DNA of 12,946 bases, taken from positions 1 to 12,946 of the forward strand of contig DATILI010000067.1 of NCBI GenBank assembly GCA_035476635.1, given 5' to 3'. Below, in pieces: positions 1 to 7,180 of this stretch. The notes beneath the pieces are model-generated. The model had not been told where the DNA came from and did no database searches. It saw nothing but the letters and a program-made list of their open reading frames with translations. The DNA is from DATILI01 sp035476635. GTDB taxonomy: Bacteria > Pseudomonadota > Gammaproteobacteria > Burkholderiales > Burkholderiaceae_C. The stretch's first letter is position 1. Each line of letters opens with the position of its first letter. The position numbers and the translations under genes were made by a program.

Positions 1-240
1 GAAGGCACGGGCTGGCTCTGGCGCGTGGTCGACCGCATCCACACCGGCCATGGCAAGAAGAGCGACATGGACCTCCTGAATTCGGTTGCCGACAACATCC
101 AGGGCCGTACCATCTGCGCATTGGGCGACGCGGCGGCGATGCCGGTGCGCGCGATGATCAAGCACTTCCGTCCTGAATTCGAAGCGATGATCAACAAGGC
201 CGCGGCAGGCGTTGCCCTCACCTCGGCGCAAGGCGTCTAA
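1..240 (+). CDS. nuoF: NADH-quinone oxidoreductase subunit F, C-terminal part (partial)
   Basis: This is the last 79 codons of NuoF, the complex I subunit that binds NADH and FMN and starts electron transfer; the gene is open at the left edge. The first residues read EGTGWLWR, which in the family directly follows the CxxCR cysteines of the N3 [4Fe-4S] cluster, so those cysteines lie just outside the window. The fourth cluster ligand is visible as the Cys in TICALGDAAAMP (fragment residue 39), followed by the conserved VRAMIKHFRPEF segment. The stop is TAA, and nuoG starts 5 bp later, so the two are almost certainly in one transcript. Identity rests on conserved motifs and on the following nuoG. 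Confidence 0.95.
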   Translation, partial: EGTGWLWRVVDRIHTGHGKKSDMDLLNSVADNIQGRTICALGDAAAMPVRAMIKHFRPEFEAMINKAAAGVALTSAQGV

Positions 241-245
241 CCCTC

Positions 246-2399
246 ATGATTGAAATCGAACTCGACGGTCGGAAGGTGGAGATCACCGAAGGCAGCATGA
301 TCATGCATGCGGCCGACAAGGCGGGCACCTACATTCCCCACTTCTGCTACCACAAGAAGCTCAGCATCGCGGCCAACTGCCGCATGTGCCTGGTCGACGT
401 GGAAAAGGCGCCCAAGCCCATGCCGGCCTGCGCCACGCCCGTGACGCAGGGCATGATCGTGCGCACCAAGAGCGAGCGGGCGATCAAGGCCCAGCAGTCG
501 GTGATGGAGTTCCTGCTCATCAACCACCCGCTGGATTGCCCGATTTGCGACCAGGGCGGCGAATGCCAGCTGCAGGATCTCGCCGTGGGCTACGGCGGCT
601 CTTCCTCGCGCTACGAGGAAGAAAAGCGCACGGTGCCGGTCAAGGATGTGGGCCCGCTGATCTCCATGCAGGAGATGACGCGCTGCATCCACTGCACGCG
701 CTGTGTCCGCTTTGGCCAGGAAGTCGCCGGCGTGATGGAGCTCGGCATGATCCATCGCGGCGAGCATTCCGAAATCACCACGGTCCTCAATGACACGGTC
801 GACTCCGAACTTTCGGGCAACATGATCGACATCTGCCCGGTCGGCGCGCTGACCAGCAAGCCGTTTCGCTACAGCGCCCGCACCTGGGAGCTTTCCCGCC
901 GCAAGTCGGTGAGCCCGCACGACTCCACTGGCGCCAACCTGATCGTCCAGGTCAAGAACAATAAGGTGCTGCGTGTCGTGCCGTTCGAAAACGACGAAGT
1001 CAACGAATGCTGGATTGCCGACCGCGACCGCTTCTCGTATGAAGCCCTGAACAGCGACGAGCGCCTGACCGCCCCCATGCTCAAGCAAGGCGGCGCCTGG
1101 AAGACCGTGGACTGGCAGACCGCACTGGAATACGTGGCGAACGGGCTGAAGCAGATCAAGTCGGACCATGGCGCGCAAAGCATTGGCGTTCTGGCCAGCC
1201 CGCACAGCACGGTGGAAGAGCTTTATCTTGCCGGCGCCCTGATGCGCGGCCTGGGCAGCGAGAACATCGATCACCGCCTGCGCAACGCTGAATTCGCACC
1301 GGCCGACGCCGCACGCTGGCTCGGTACCTCGATCGCGTCGCTTTCCACCCTGCAGCGCGTGCTGGTGGTGGGCTCCAATCTGCGCAAGGACCATCCGCTG
1401 TTCGCACAGCGCATTCGCCAGTCGGTGAGAAAAGGTGGCGTGGTTTCTTCCATCCGGGCTGAGGAGCAAGACTGGGCCATGCCCGTTGCCAATACCCTGC
1501 TGGCTGCATCCGGTGCCTGGGCCCAGGCACTGGCCGATGTGGCGGCGGCCATCGCGGCCGAGAAGGGCGTTTCCGCGCCCGCTGCGGGCAACGCCAGCGA
1601 CGCGGCCAAGTCCATCGCCAAGTCATTGCTTGGCGGCGAGCGCAAGGCGATCCTGCTCGGCAATGCCGCGGCCCATCATGCCAAGGCTTCTAGCCTGCTG
1701 GCCCTGGCGAACTGGATCGGCGCACAAACCGGCGCCACGGTCGGCTACCTGAGCGAAGCCGCCAACACGGTCGGCGCGCAACTGGCCGGCGCATTGCCTG
1801 GCCAGGGCGGCTTGAATGCCGGCCAGATGTTGGGCGGCGCATTGAAGGCGGCGATCCTCCTGAACACGGAACCCGCATTTGATTCAGCTGCCGGTTCGGC
1901 CGCTTCCGCCGGTATCGGCAAGGCGCAGATGGTCGTCACGCTGAGCCCGTTCAAGGCGAACATGGATGTCAGCGACGTGCTGCTGCCGATCGCGCCCTTT
2001 ACCGAAACCTCGGGCACGTTCGTGAATGCCGAGGGGCGCGTGCAGAGCTTTCACGCCGTGGTCAAGCCGCTGGCCGATACGCGCCCGGCCTGGAAGGTGC
2101 TGCGCGTGCTGGCCAACCTGTTGGGCTTGCCTGGTTTCGATTTCGAGTCTTCGCAGGATGTGCTGGCGCAGGCGCGTGGTGCGGCGGACGCAGGCACCAC
2201 GCATGTGGCTGCCGGCAAGCTGGGCAACGCGACACAGGCTGGCATCGACCTTGCTGCCGCCACCATCGCCGTCGCTATTGCGCCGACGAGCGCGTCGATC
2301 TACCAGCTCGACAGCATCGTGCGCCGCGCCGCATCGCTGCAGTTGACGGCTGATGCGCGCAATGCAAGAGCCATGCAAGAGGCGGGGGCGGCATCATGA
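246..2399 (+). CDS. nuoG: NADH-quinone oxidoreductase subunit G
   Basis: NuoG is the large Fe-S subunit of the complex I peripheral arm; it passes electrons from NuoF/NuoE towards NuoI and NuoB. The 717-residue product begins with a [2Fe-2S] ferredoxin domain (C34, C45, C48, C62; cluster N1b). The His/Cys set H94, C98, C101, C107 (cluster N5) and C147, C150, C153, C197 (cluster N4) follow. From about residue 215 it is a molybdopterin-oxidoreductase-like domain that in this family carries no cofactor; the typical SDVLLPIAPFTETSGTF motif is near residue 578. The extra CxxCxxxC set for cluster N7, found in E. coli and Thermus, is absent around residues 215-235, as in mitochondrial homologues. 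It is shorter than E. coli NuoG (about 908 residues). The ATG lies 5 bp after nuoF and fits the usual N-terminus; its Shine-Dalgarno is weak. The stop overlaps the nuoH start as ATGA. Confidence 0.97.
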   Translation: MIEIELDGRKVEITEGSMIMHAADKAGTYIPHFCYHKKLSIAANCRMCLVDVEKAPKPMPACATPVTQGMIVRTKSERAIKAQQSVMEFLLINHPLDCPICDQGGECQLQDLAVGYGGSSSRYEEEKRTVPVKDVGPLISMQEMTRCIHCTRCVRFGQEVAGVMELGMIHRGEHSEITTVLNDTVDSELSGNMIDICPVGALTSKPFRYSARTWELSRRKSVSPHDSTGANLIVQVKNNKVLRVVPFENDEVNECWIADRDRFSYEALNSDERLTAPMLKQGGAWKTVDWQTALEYVANGLKQIKSDHGAQSIGVLASPHSTVEELYLAGALMRGLGSENIDHRLRNAEFAPADAARWLGTSIASLSTLQRVLVVGSNLRKDHPLFAQRIRQSVRKGGVVSSIRAEEQDWAMPVANTLLAASGAWAQALADVAAAIAAEKGVSAPAAGNASDAAKSIAKSLLGGERKAILLGNAAAHHAKASSLLALANWIGAQTGATVGYLSEAANTVGAQLAGALPGQGGLNAGQMLGGALKAAILLNTEPAFDSAAGSAASAGIGKAQMVVTLSPFKANMDVSDVLLPIAPFTETSGTFVNAEGRVQSFHAVVKPLADTRPAWKVLRVLANLLGLPGFDFESSQDVLAQARGAADAGTTHVAAGKLGNATQAGIDLAAATIAVAIAPTSASIYQLDSIVRRAASLQLTADARNARAMQEAGAAS

Positions 2400-3472
2400 T
2401 CGACACGCTTCATGGATTTGGCCAGGGCCTGGTCGCGGCAAGCTGGTGGTCGGGCCTTGCCTGGCCCGTCCTCTGGAACCTCATCAAGATTGTGGTCGTG
2501 CTGCTGCCCCTGATGGGCGCCGTGGCCTACCTCACGCTGTGGGAGCGCAAGGCCATCGGCTTCACGCAGATTCGTATCGGCCCCAACCGCATCGGCCCGA
2601 TGGGCCTGTTGCAGCCGATTGCCGACGCACTGAAGCTGCTGACCAAGGAAATCATCCTGCCCACGGTGGCCAACAAGGGCCTGTTCCTGCTCGGGCCCAT
2701 CATGACCATCATGCCTGCGCTTGCCGCCTGGGTGGTGATTCCTTTTGGCCCGGATGTGGCGCTTTCCAACATCAATGCCGGCCTGCTGTTCATGATGGCC
2801 ATCACCTCGATGGAGGTCTACGGCGTGATCATCGCGGGCTGGGCTTCCAACTCGAAGTACGCCTTCCTCGGTGCGCTGCGTGCGTCGGCCCAGATGGTGA
2901 GCTATGAAATCGCCATGGGCTTTTGCTTCGTGGTGGTGCTCATGGTCTCGGCCAGCCTGAACATGACCGACATCGTGATGGGGCAGGGCAAGGGCCAGTT
3001 TGCCTCGATCGGCCTGAACTTCCTGTCGTGGAACTGGCTGCCGCTGCTGCCGATCTTCGTGGTGTATTTCGTCTCCGGCCTGGCCGAGACCAACCGTCAT
3101 CCGTTCGACGTGGTCGAAGGCGAATCCGAAATCGTCGCGGGCCACATGATCGAGTACTCGGGCATGAGCTTTGCCATGTTCTTCCTGGCCGAGTACGCCA
3201 ACATGTGGCTGGTGTCGATTCTCGCGGTCATCATGTTCCTCGGCGGCTGGCTGCCTCCGCTCGAATTCCTGTCCTTCATCCCCGGCTGGATCTGGCTTGG
3301 CATCAAGACCTTCTGCGTGGTCACGATGTTCCTCTGGGTGCGTTCCACCTTCCCGCGCTATCGCTATGACCAGATCATGCGGCTGGGCTGGAAGATCTTC
3401 ATTCCGGTCACCCTGGTGTGGCTGGTGGTGATCGGCGCCTGGATGCAGACCCCGTTCAATATCTGGAAATGA
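2396..3472 (+). CDS. nuoH: NADH-quinone oxidoreductase subunit H
   Basis: NuoH is the membrane subunit at the junction of the two arms of complex I; it forms much of the quinone-binding chamber and its access path. The 358-residue product is very hydrophobic. It shows the family signatures LWERKAIGFTQIRIGPNRIG (residues 48-67), WASNSKYAFLGALRASAQM (149-167) and the charged loop LAETNRHPFDVVEGESE (229-245) next to IEYSGMSFAMFFLAEY (252-267). The loop's acidic residues are the ones linked to quinone binding and coupling in this family. The start overlaps the nuoG stop by 4 bp (ATGA), pointing to translational coupling; a GGGGG run about 7 nt upstream may help ribosome binding. The gene is followed by the longest intergenic gap of the operon, which contains a palindromic repeat. 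Confidence 0.97.
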   Translation: MIDTLHGFGQGLVAASWWSGLAWPVLWNLIKIVVVLLPLMGAVAYLTLWERKAIGFTQIRIGPNRIGPMGLLQPIADALKLLTKEIILPTVANKGLFLLGPIMTIMPALAAWVVIPFGPDVALSNINAGLLFMMAITSMEVYGVIIAGWASNSKYAFLGALRASAQMVSYEIAMGFCFVVVLMVSASLNMTDIVMGQGKGQFASIGLNFLSWNWLPLLPIFVVYFVSGLAETNRHPFDVVEGESEIVAGHMIEYSGMSFAMFFLAEYANMWLVSILAVIMFLGGWLPPLEFLSFIPGWIWLGIKTFCVVTMFLWVRSTFPRYRYDQIMRLGWKIFIPVTLVWLVVIGAWMQTPFNIWK

Positions 3473-3479
3473 CATGACC

Positions 3480-3580
3480 CACCCCCGAAGCGCCTGCGGC
3501 GATGCCCCCTCGGGCGTTGCCCTCTCCCCCTCAAGGGGGCGCAGCCAGCGGCCCGGCAAAGCCGGTTCCGCGGCTACCCC
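3480..3580. repeat. Hairpin-rich intergenic repeat between nuoH and nuoI
   Basis: This stretch fills most of the 125-bp nuoH-nuoI gap; all other complete gaps in the operon are 32 bp or less. It is C-rich and made of consecutive inverted repeats. CGCC/GGCG pairs at 3491-3494 and 3498-3501. CCCCC/GGGGG pairs around TCAA at 3526-3539. A longer imperfect hairpin spans 3543-3575: AGCC, GCGG and CCGGC pair across an AAA loop with GCCGG, CCGC and GGCT, giving 13 pairs with a one-base bulge and a small internal loop. From memory, very similar sequences (CCCCCTCAAGGGGG followed by AGCGGCCCGGCAAAGCCGG) are scattered between genes of Comamonadaceae as a REP-like element. The hairpins are seen in the sequence; the family assignment is recollection and the function is unknown. 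No T-run follows, so it is not a standard intrinsic terminator. Confidence 0.7.
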
Positions 3581-3585
3581 GAACT

Positions 3586-3589
3586 GGAG
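3586..3589 (+). promoter_or_regulatory. Ribosome binding site deciding the nuoI start
   Basis: GGAG (within TGGAGC) lies 8 nt before the ATG at 3598. No comparable site precedes the in-frame ATG at 3502, which sits inside the palindromic repeat. This supports the downstream start for nuoI. Confidence 0.75.
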
Positions 3590-3597
3590 CAACTGAC

Positions 3598-4107
3598 ATG
3601 GCTGTTGTCGCCGCACCCACTTTCTCTCTCAAGGACTTTTTGTCCAGCTTCATGCTGGTCGAGTTGTTCAAGGGCCTGGCCATTACCGGCAAGTACGCCT
3701 TCGCGCGCAAGATCACGGTGCAGTTCCCGGAAGAAAAAACGCCCTTGTCGCCGAGGTTCCGGGGATTGCATGCGCTGCGCCGCTATGAGAACGGCGAAGA
3801 GCGCTGCATCGCCTGCAAGCTTTGCGAAGCCGTATGCCCGGCACTGGCCATCACCATCGAGTCCGAGGTGCGCGATGACGGTTCGCGCCGCACCACGCGC
3901 TACGACATCGACCTGACCAAGTGCATCTTCTGCGGCTTTTGCGAGGAAAGCTGCCCGGTCGATTCGATCGTCGAAACCCACATCCTCGAATACCACGGCG
4001 AAAAGCGCGGCGACCTGTACTTCACCAAGGACATGCTGCTGGCCGTGGGCGACCGCTATGAAGCCGAAATTGCCGCCAACAAGGCAGCAGACGCCAAGTA
4101 CCGCTGA
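3598..4107 (+). CDS. nuoI: NADH-quinone oxidoreductase subunit I
   Basis: NuoI is the 8Fe ferredoxin-like subunit of complex I; it carries clusters N6a and N6b and links NuoG to NuoB near the quinone site. The 169-residue product has two CxxCxxCxxxCP motifs: CIACKLCEAVCP (C70, C73, C76, C80) and CIFCGFCEESCP (C109, C112, C115, C119). Each set supplies three ligands to one cluster and one to the other. An N-terminal amphipathic segment, SLKDFLSSFMLVELFKG, probably lies along the membrane. I chose the ATG at 3598 because it has a good ribosome binding site and gives the usual N-terminus. The reading frame stays open to an ATG at 3502, but those 32 extra codons translate the intergenic repeat into a Pro/Arg-rich sequence unlike NuoI. 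A 32-bp gap separates it from nuoJ. Confidence 0.96.
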   Translation: MAVVAAPTFSLKDFLSSFMLVELFKGLAITGKYAFARKITVQFPEEKTPLSPRFRGLHALRRYENGEERCIACKLCEAVCPALAITIESEVRDDGSRRTTRYDIDLTKCIFCGFCEESCPVDSIVETHILEYHGEKRGDLYFTKDMLLAVGDRYEAEIAANKAADAKYR

Positions 4108-4139
4108 GACGGCACCGGCACAACGAAAAGAAACGCTCC

Positions 4140-4793
4140 ATGGACGTCAAGACTGGCTTCTTCTATCTGTTCGCGGCTGTGCTGCTGTTCGCGGCCTTCC
4201 GTGTGATCACGGCGCGCAACCCGGTGTACGCAGCGCTGTACCTCGTGCTCGCTTTTTTCCAGGCGGCGGCGGTGTGGCTCCTGCTCAGGGCCGAGTTCCT
4301 CGCGATCACGCTGGTGCTGGTCTACGTCGGCGCCGTGATGGTGCTGTTTCTCTTCGTGGTGATGATGCTGGACATCAACATCGACAGCTTGCGGCAGGGC
4401 TTCTGGAAGCACTTCCCGCTGGCGGCCACGGTGGGCGCCTTGATTGCCCTGGAAATGGCCGCGGTGCTGATGGGCGGATTCCGCGACCCGCCGAAGGCCC
4501 CCGCCGTCGTGGCGCAGGCTGGCGTGCAAGTGTCCAACACCAAGGAACTGGGCAAGCTGCTGTATTCGGAGTACCTGTACCCGCTGGAGATCGCGGCCGT
4601 GATCCTGCTGGTGGCGATGATCGCCGCGATTGCCCTGACCCTGCGCCAGCGCAAGGACAGCAAGCACATGGACCCATCGCAGCAAGTGCGCGTCAAGGCG
4701 CGCGACCGGGTCGAAGTCATCAAGCTGGCGCCCACGCGCGCGCCGCTGCCGCCCGCCGAGCCGGCGCCGGACACCGTGGAGAAAAAGGCATGA
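4140..4793 (+). CDS. nuoJ: NADH-quinone oxidoreductase subunit J
   Basis: NuoJ is a small membrane subunit of complex I between NuoH and the antiporter-like subunits. The 217-residue product has five predicted membrane helices. The most typical segment is ITLVLVYVGAVMVLFLFVVM (residues 56-75), the helix that in known structures changes between alpha and pi-bulge forms during turnover. The last helix, YLYPLEIAAVILLVAMIAAI, contains the membrane Glu E150. After about residue 170 there is a charged, then Pro/Ala-rich tail of some 47 residues, making the protein longer than E. coli NuoJ (about 184 residues). The ribosome binding site is weak (GAAAAG). The TGA stop overlaps the nuoK start by 4 bp. 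Confidence 0.95.
   Translation: MDVKTGFFYLFAAVLLFAAFRVITARNPVYAALYLVLAFFQAAAVWLLLRAEFLAITLVLVYVGAVMVLFLFVVMMLDINIDSLRQGFWKHFPLAATVGALIALEMAAVLMGGFRDPPKAPAVVAQAGVQVSNTKELGKLLYSEYLYPLEIAAVILLVAMIAAIALTLRQRKDSKHMDPSQQVRVKARDRVEVIKLAPTRAPLPPAEPAPDTVEKKA
4778..4781 (+). promoter_or_regulatory. Ribosome binding site for nuoK
   Basis: GGAG lies 8 nt before the ATG at 4790 and 14 nt before the alternative ATG at 4796, so it favours the first. It lies within the end of nuoJ, which fits coupled translation. Confidence 0.6.
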
Positions 4794-5104
4794 GCATGAG
4801 CCTGACATTGGGACATTACCTTTCGCTGGGCGCGATGCTGTTCGCGCTGTCGGTCATCGGCATCTTCCTGAACCGCAAGAACCTGATCGTGCTGCTGATG
4901 GCGATCGAACTCATGCTGCTTGCGGTGAACATGAATTTCGTCGCCTTCTCGTACTACCTGGGCGACATGCACGGCCAGGTGTTCGTGTTCTTCATCCTGA
5001 CGGTGGCAGCCGCCGAATCGGCGATCGGGCTGGCCATCCTGGTGCTGTTGTTCCGCAACAAGTCGAGCATCAACGTCGACGAGCTCAACACCCTGAAGGG
5101 CTAA
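4790..5104 (+). CDS. nuoK: NADH-quinone oxidoreductase subunit K
   Basis: NuoK is a three-helix membrane subunit of complex I, homologous to MrpC of Na+/H+ antiporters and part of the proton path. The 104-residue product contains LMAIELMLLAVNMNFVAFS and TVAAAESAIGLAILVLLF. E40 and E76 match the two essential membrane glutamates E36 and E72 of E. coli NuoK. The start at 4790 overlaps the nuoJ stop (ATGA) and has GGAG at proper spacing. A second ATG two codons later (4796) would give 102 residues and cannot be excluded. The frame is open far upstream, but that is an out-of-frame reading of nuoI/nuoJ. nuoL begins 5 bp after the stop. Confidence 0.95.
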   Translation: MSMSLTLGHYLSLGAMLFALSVIGIFLNRKNLIVLLMAIELMLLAVNMNFVAFSYYLGDMHGQVFVFFILTVAAAESAIGLAILVLLFRNKSSINVDELNTLKG

Positions 5105-5109
5105 AAACA

Positions 5110-7167
5110 ATGAGTCAGACCCTTTCGGCTTCGACCCTGCTGGCCGTGCCGCTGGCACCACTTGCCGGCGCTGTGCTGGCGGGCATCTTCGGCACCACAT
5201 TCGGCGGCAACTGGATCGGCCGGCGCCTGGCGCACACCCTCACCATCCTGGGCGTGTTCGTTGCGTTCATACTCTCGGCCATGACGCTCAAGAGCGTGGC
5301 GCTGGAAGGCGCGCGCTTCAACGCCACCATCTACGAATGGATGGTGGTCGGCGGCCTCAAGATGGAAATCGGTTTCCTCGTCGACGGCCTGACCGCGATG
5401 ATGATGTGCGTGGTGACCTTCGTCTCGCTCATGGTGCACATCTACACCATCGGCTACATGGAAGAAGACGAGGGCTACAACCGCTTCTTCGCCTACATCT
5501 CGCTGTTCACCTTCTCCATGCTGATGCTCGTCATGAGCAACAACATGCTGCAGCTGTTCTTCGGCTGGGAAGCCGTGGGCCTGGTGTCCTACCTGTTGAT
5601 CGGCTTCTGGTTCAACAAGCCGACCGCCATCTTCGCGAACATGAAGGCCTTTCTGGTCAACCGCGTGGGCGACTTCGGCTTCATCCTGGGCATCGGTCTC
5701 ATCGCGGCCTACACCGGTACGCTGAACTACGCCGAAGTGTTCGCCAAGGGCGGCGAGCTTGCCAAGCTTGGTTTCCCCGGCACCGAGTGGATGCTGATCA
5801 CCGTCATCTGTATTTGTCTTTTCATCGGCGCGATGGGCAAGTCGGCCCAGTTCCCGCTGCATGTCTGGCTGCCGGACTCCATGGAAGGCCCGACGCCCAT
5901 TTCCGCGCTGATCCACGCCGCCACGATGGTGACGGCCGGCATCTTCATGGTGGCGCGCATGTCGCCGCTGTATGAGCTGTCGGATGCGGCGCTTTCCTTC
6001 ATCCTCGTCATCGGCGCGATCACGGCTTTGTTCATGGGCTTTCTGGGCATCATCCAGAATGACATCAAGCGCGTGGTGGCGTATTCAACCCTGTCGCAAC
6101 TGGGCTACATGACGGTGGCGCTCGGCGCCTCGGCGTATTCGGTGGCGGTGTTCCACCTGATGACGCATGCATTCTTCAAGGCGCTGCTGTTCCTTGCTGC
6201 CGGCTCGGTCATCATCGGCGTGCACCACAACCAGGACATCCGCTGGATGGGTGGCCTGCGCAAGTACATGCCCATCACCTGGATCACTTCGCTGCTGGGC
6301 TCGCTGGCCCTGATCGGCACCCCGCTGTTCGCCGGCTTCTACTCGAAGGACAGCATCATCGAGGCGGTGCATTTCAGCCACCTGCCCGGCGCGGGCTTCG
6401 CCCACTTCGCCGTGCTCGCCGGCGTGTTCGTCACGGCGTTCTATTCGTTCCGCATGTACTTCCTGGTGTTCCACGGCAAGGAACGCTTCGACCAGAATCC
6501 CGATGCGCACCACCACGATGCGCACGACGAACCCGATCCGCACCACCACCATGACGATCACAGCGCGCCGCATGAATCCCCCTGGGTGGTGACGGCTCCG
6601 CTGTTGCTGCTGGCGATCCCATCGGTGGTGATCGGCTTCATGACCATCCAGCCCATGCTGTTCAGCGAATTCCTCAAGGACGCGATCATCGTCGACGCCG
6701 CCAGGCACCCGGCCATGGCAGAGCTGGCCAAGATCTTCCACGGGCCGGTGCAGATGGCAGTGCATGCCCTGACGACCCTGCCGTTCTGGCTGGCGCTGGC
6801 CGGCGTGGCCTCGGCGTACTACATGTACCTGGTGAATCCGGCGCTGCCGGCCGGCATCAAGGCGCGCGTGCAACCGATCTACACGCTGCTCGAGAACAAG
6901 TACTACATGGACTGGATCAACGAGAACATCCTGGCACGCGGTGCGCGCGCGCTGGGCATGGGACTGTGGAAGGGCGGCGACGTGGCCATCATCGACGGTA
7001 CCCTGGTCAACGGTTCCTGGAAGGTCGTGGGCTGGGTCTCCGGCATCGTGCGCTGGTTCCAGTCGGGCTACCTGTACCACTATGCGTTTGTGATGCTGAT
7101 CGGCGTGGTGGCACTGATGACTTATTTCGTCAGCTGGCCAATGCTGGTCGGATGGCTCGGCAAATAG
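5110..7167 (+). CDS. nuoL: NADH-quinone oxidoreductase subunit L
   Basis: NuoL is the distal antiporter-like subunit of complex I; it moves protons and carries the long lateral helix that runs along the membrane arm. The 685-residue product shows LFFGWEAVGLVSYLLIGFW with the key E154, GKSAQFPLHVWLPDSMEGPT with K244, and NDIKRVVAYSTLSQLGYM. A C-terminal region (WINENILARGARALGMG onward) ends in a last membrane helix, YHYAFVMLIGVVALMTYFV. It is longer than E. coli NuoL (613 residues). Part of the excess is a His/Asp-rich loop at residues 465-492 with 10 histidines, including HHHDAHDEPDPHHHHDDH, just before the segment SPWVVTAPLLLLAIPSV. A good ribosome binding site, GAAGGG, ends 9 nt before the ATG, inside the nuoK end. 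Confidence 0.97.
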   Translation: MSQTLSASTLLAVPLAPLAGAVLAGIFGTTFGGNWIGRRLAHTLTILGVFVAFILSAMTLKSVALEGARFNATIYEWMVVGGLKMEIGFLVDGLTAMMMCVVTFVSLMVHIYTIGYMEEDEGYNRFFAYISLFTFSMLMLVMSNNMLQLFFGWEAVGLVSYLLIGFWFNKPTAIFANMKAFLVNRVGDFGFILGIGLIAAYTGTLNYAEVFAKGGELAKLGFPGTEWMLITVICICLFIGAMGKSAQFPLHVWLPDSMEGPTPISALIHAATMVTAGIFMVARMSPLYELSDAALSFILVIGAITALFMGFLGIIQNDIKRVVAYSTLSQLGYMTVALGASAYSVAVFHLMTHAFFKALLFLAAGSVIIGVHHNQDIRWMGGLRKYMPITWITSLLGSLALIGTPLFAGFYSKDSIIEAVHFSHLPGAGFAHFAVLAGVFVTAFYSFRMYFLVFHGKERFDQNPDAHHHDAHDEPDPHHHHDDHSAPHESPWVVTAPLLLLAIPSVVIGFMTIQPMLFSEFLKDAIIVDAARHPAMAELAKIFHGPVQMAVHALTTLPFWLALAGVASAYYMYLVNPALPAGIKARVQPIYTLLENKYYMDWINENILARGARALGMGLWKGGDVAIIDGTLVNGSWKVVGWVSGIVRWFQSGYLYHYAFVMLIGVVALMTYFVSWPMLVGWLGK

Positions 7168-7180
7168 GAGAAGAAGAAAA

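Noticed and set aside
3526..3539. CCCCC-TCAA-GGGGG as an intrinsic terminator after nuoH
   Set aside because: No T-run follows and essential subunit genes continue downstream; it fits the repeat element better.
2300..3616. Long open frame on the minus strand (438 codons) over nuoH, with similar ones at 237-1469 and 6085-7227
   Set aside because: They lie antisense to clear nuo genes, are rich in His, Arg, Gln and Asp as expected for antisense frames of GC-rich membrane protein genes, and show no recognisable domain.
4058..4789. Upstream extension of the nuoK frame to 4058
   Set aside because: The translation is an Arg/Gly/Ala-rich out-of-frame reading of nuoI and nuoJ. The hydrophobic NuoK sequence begins at 4790 with its own ribosome binding site.
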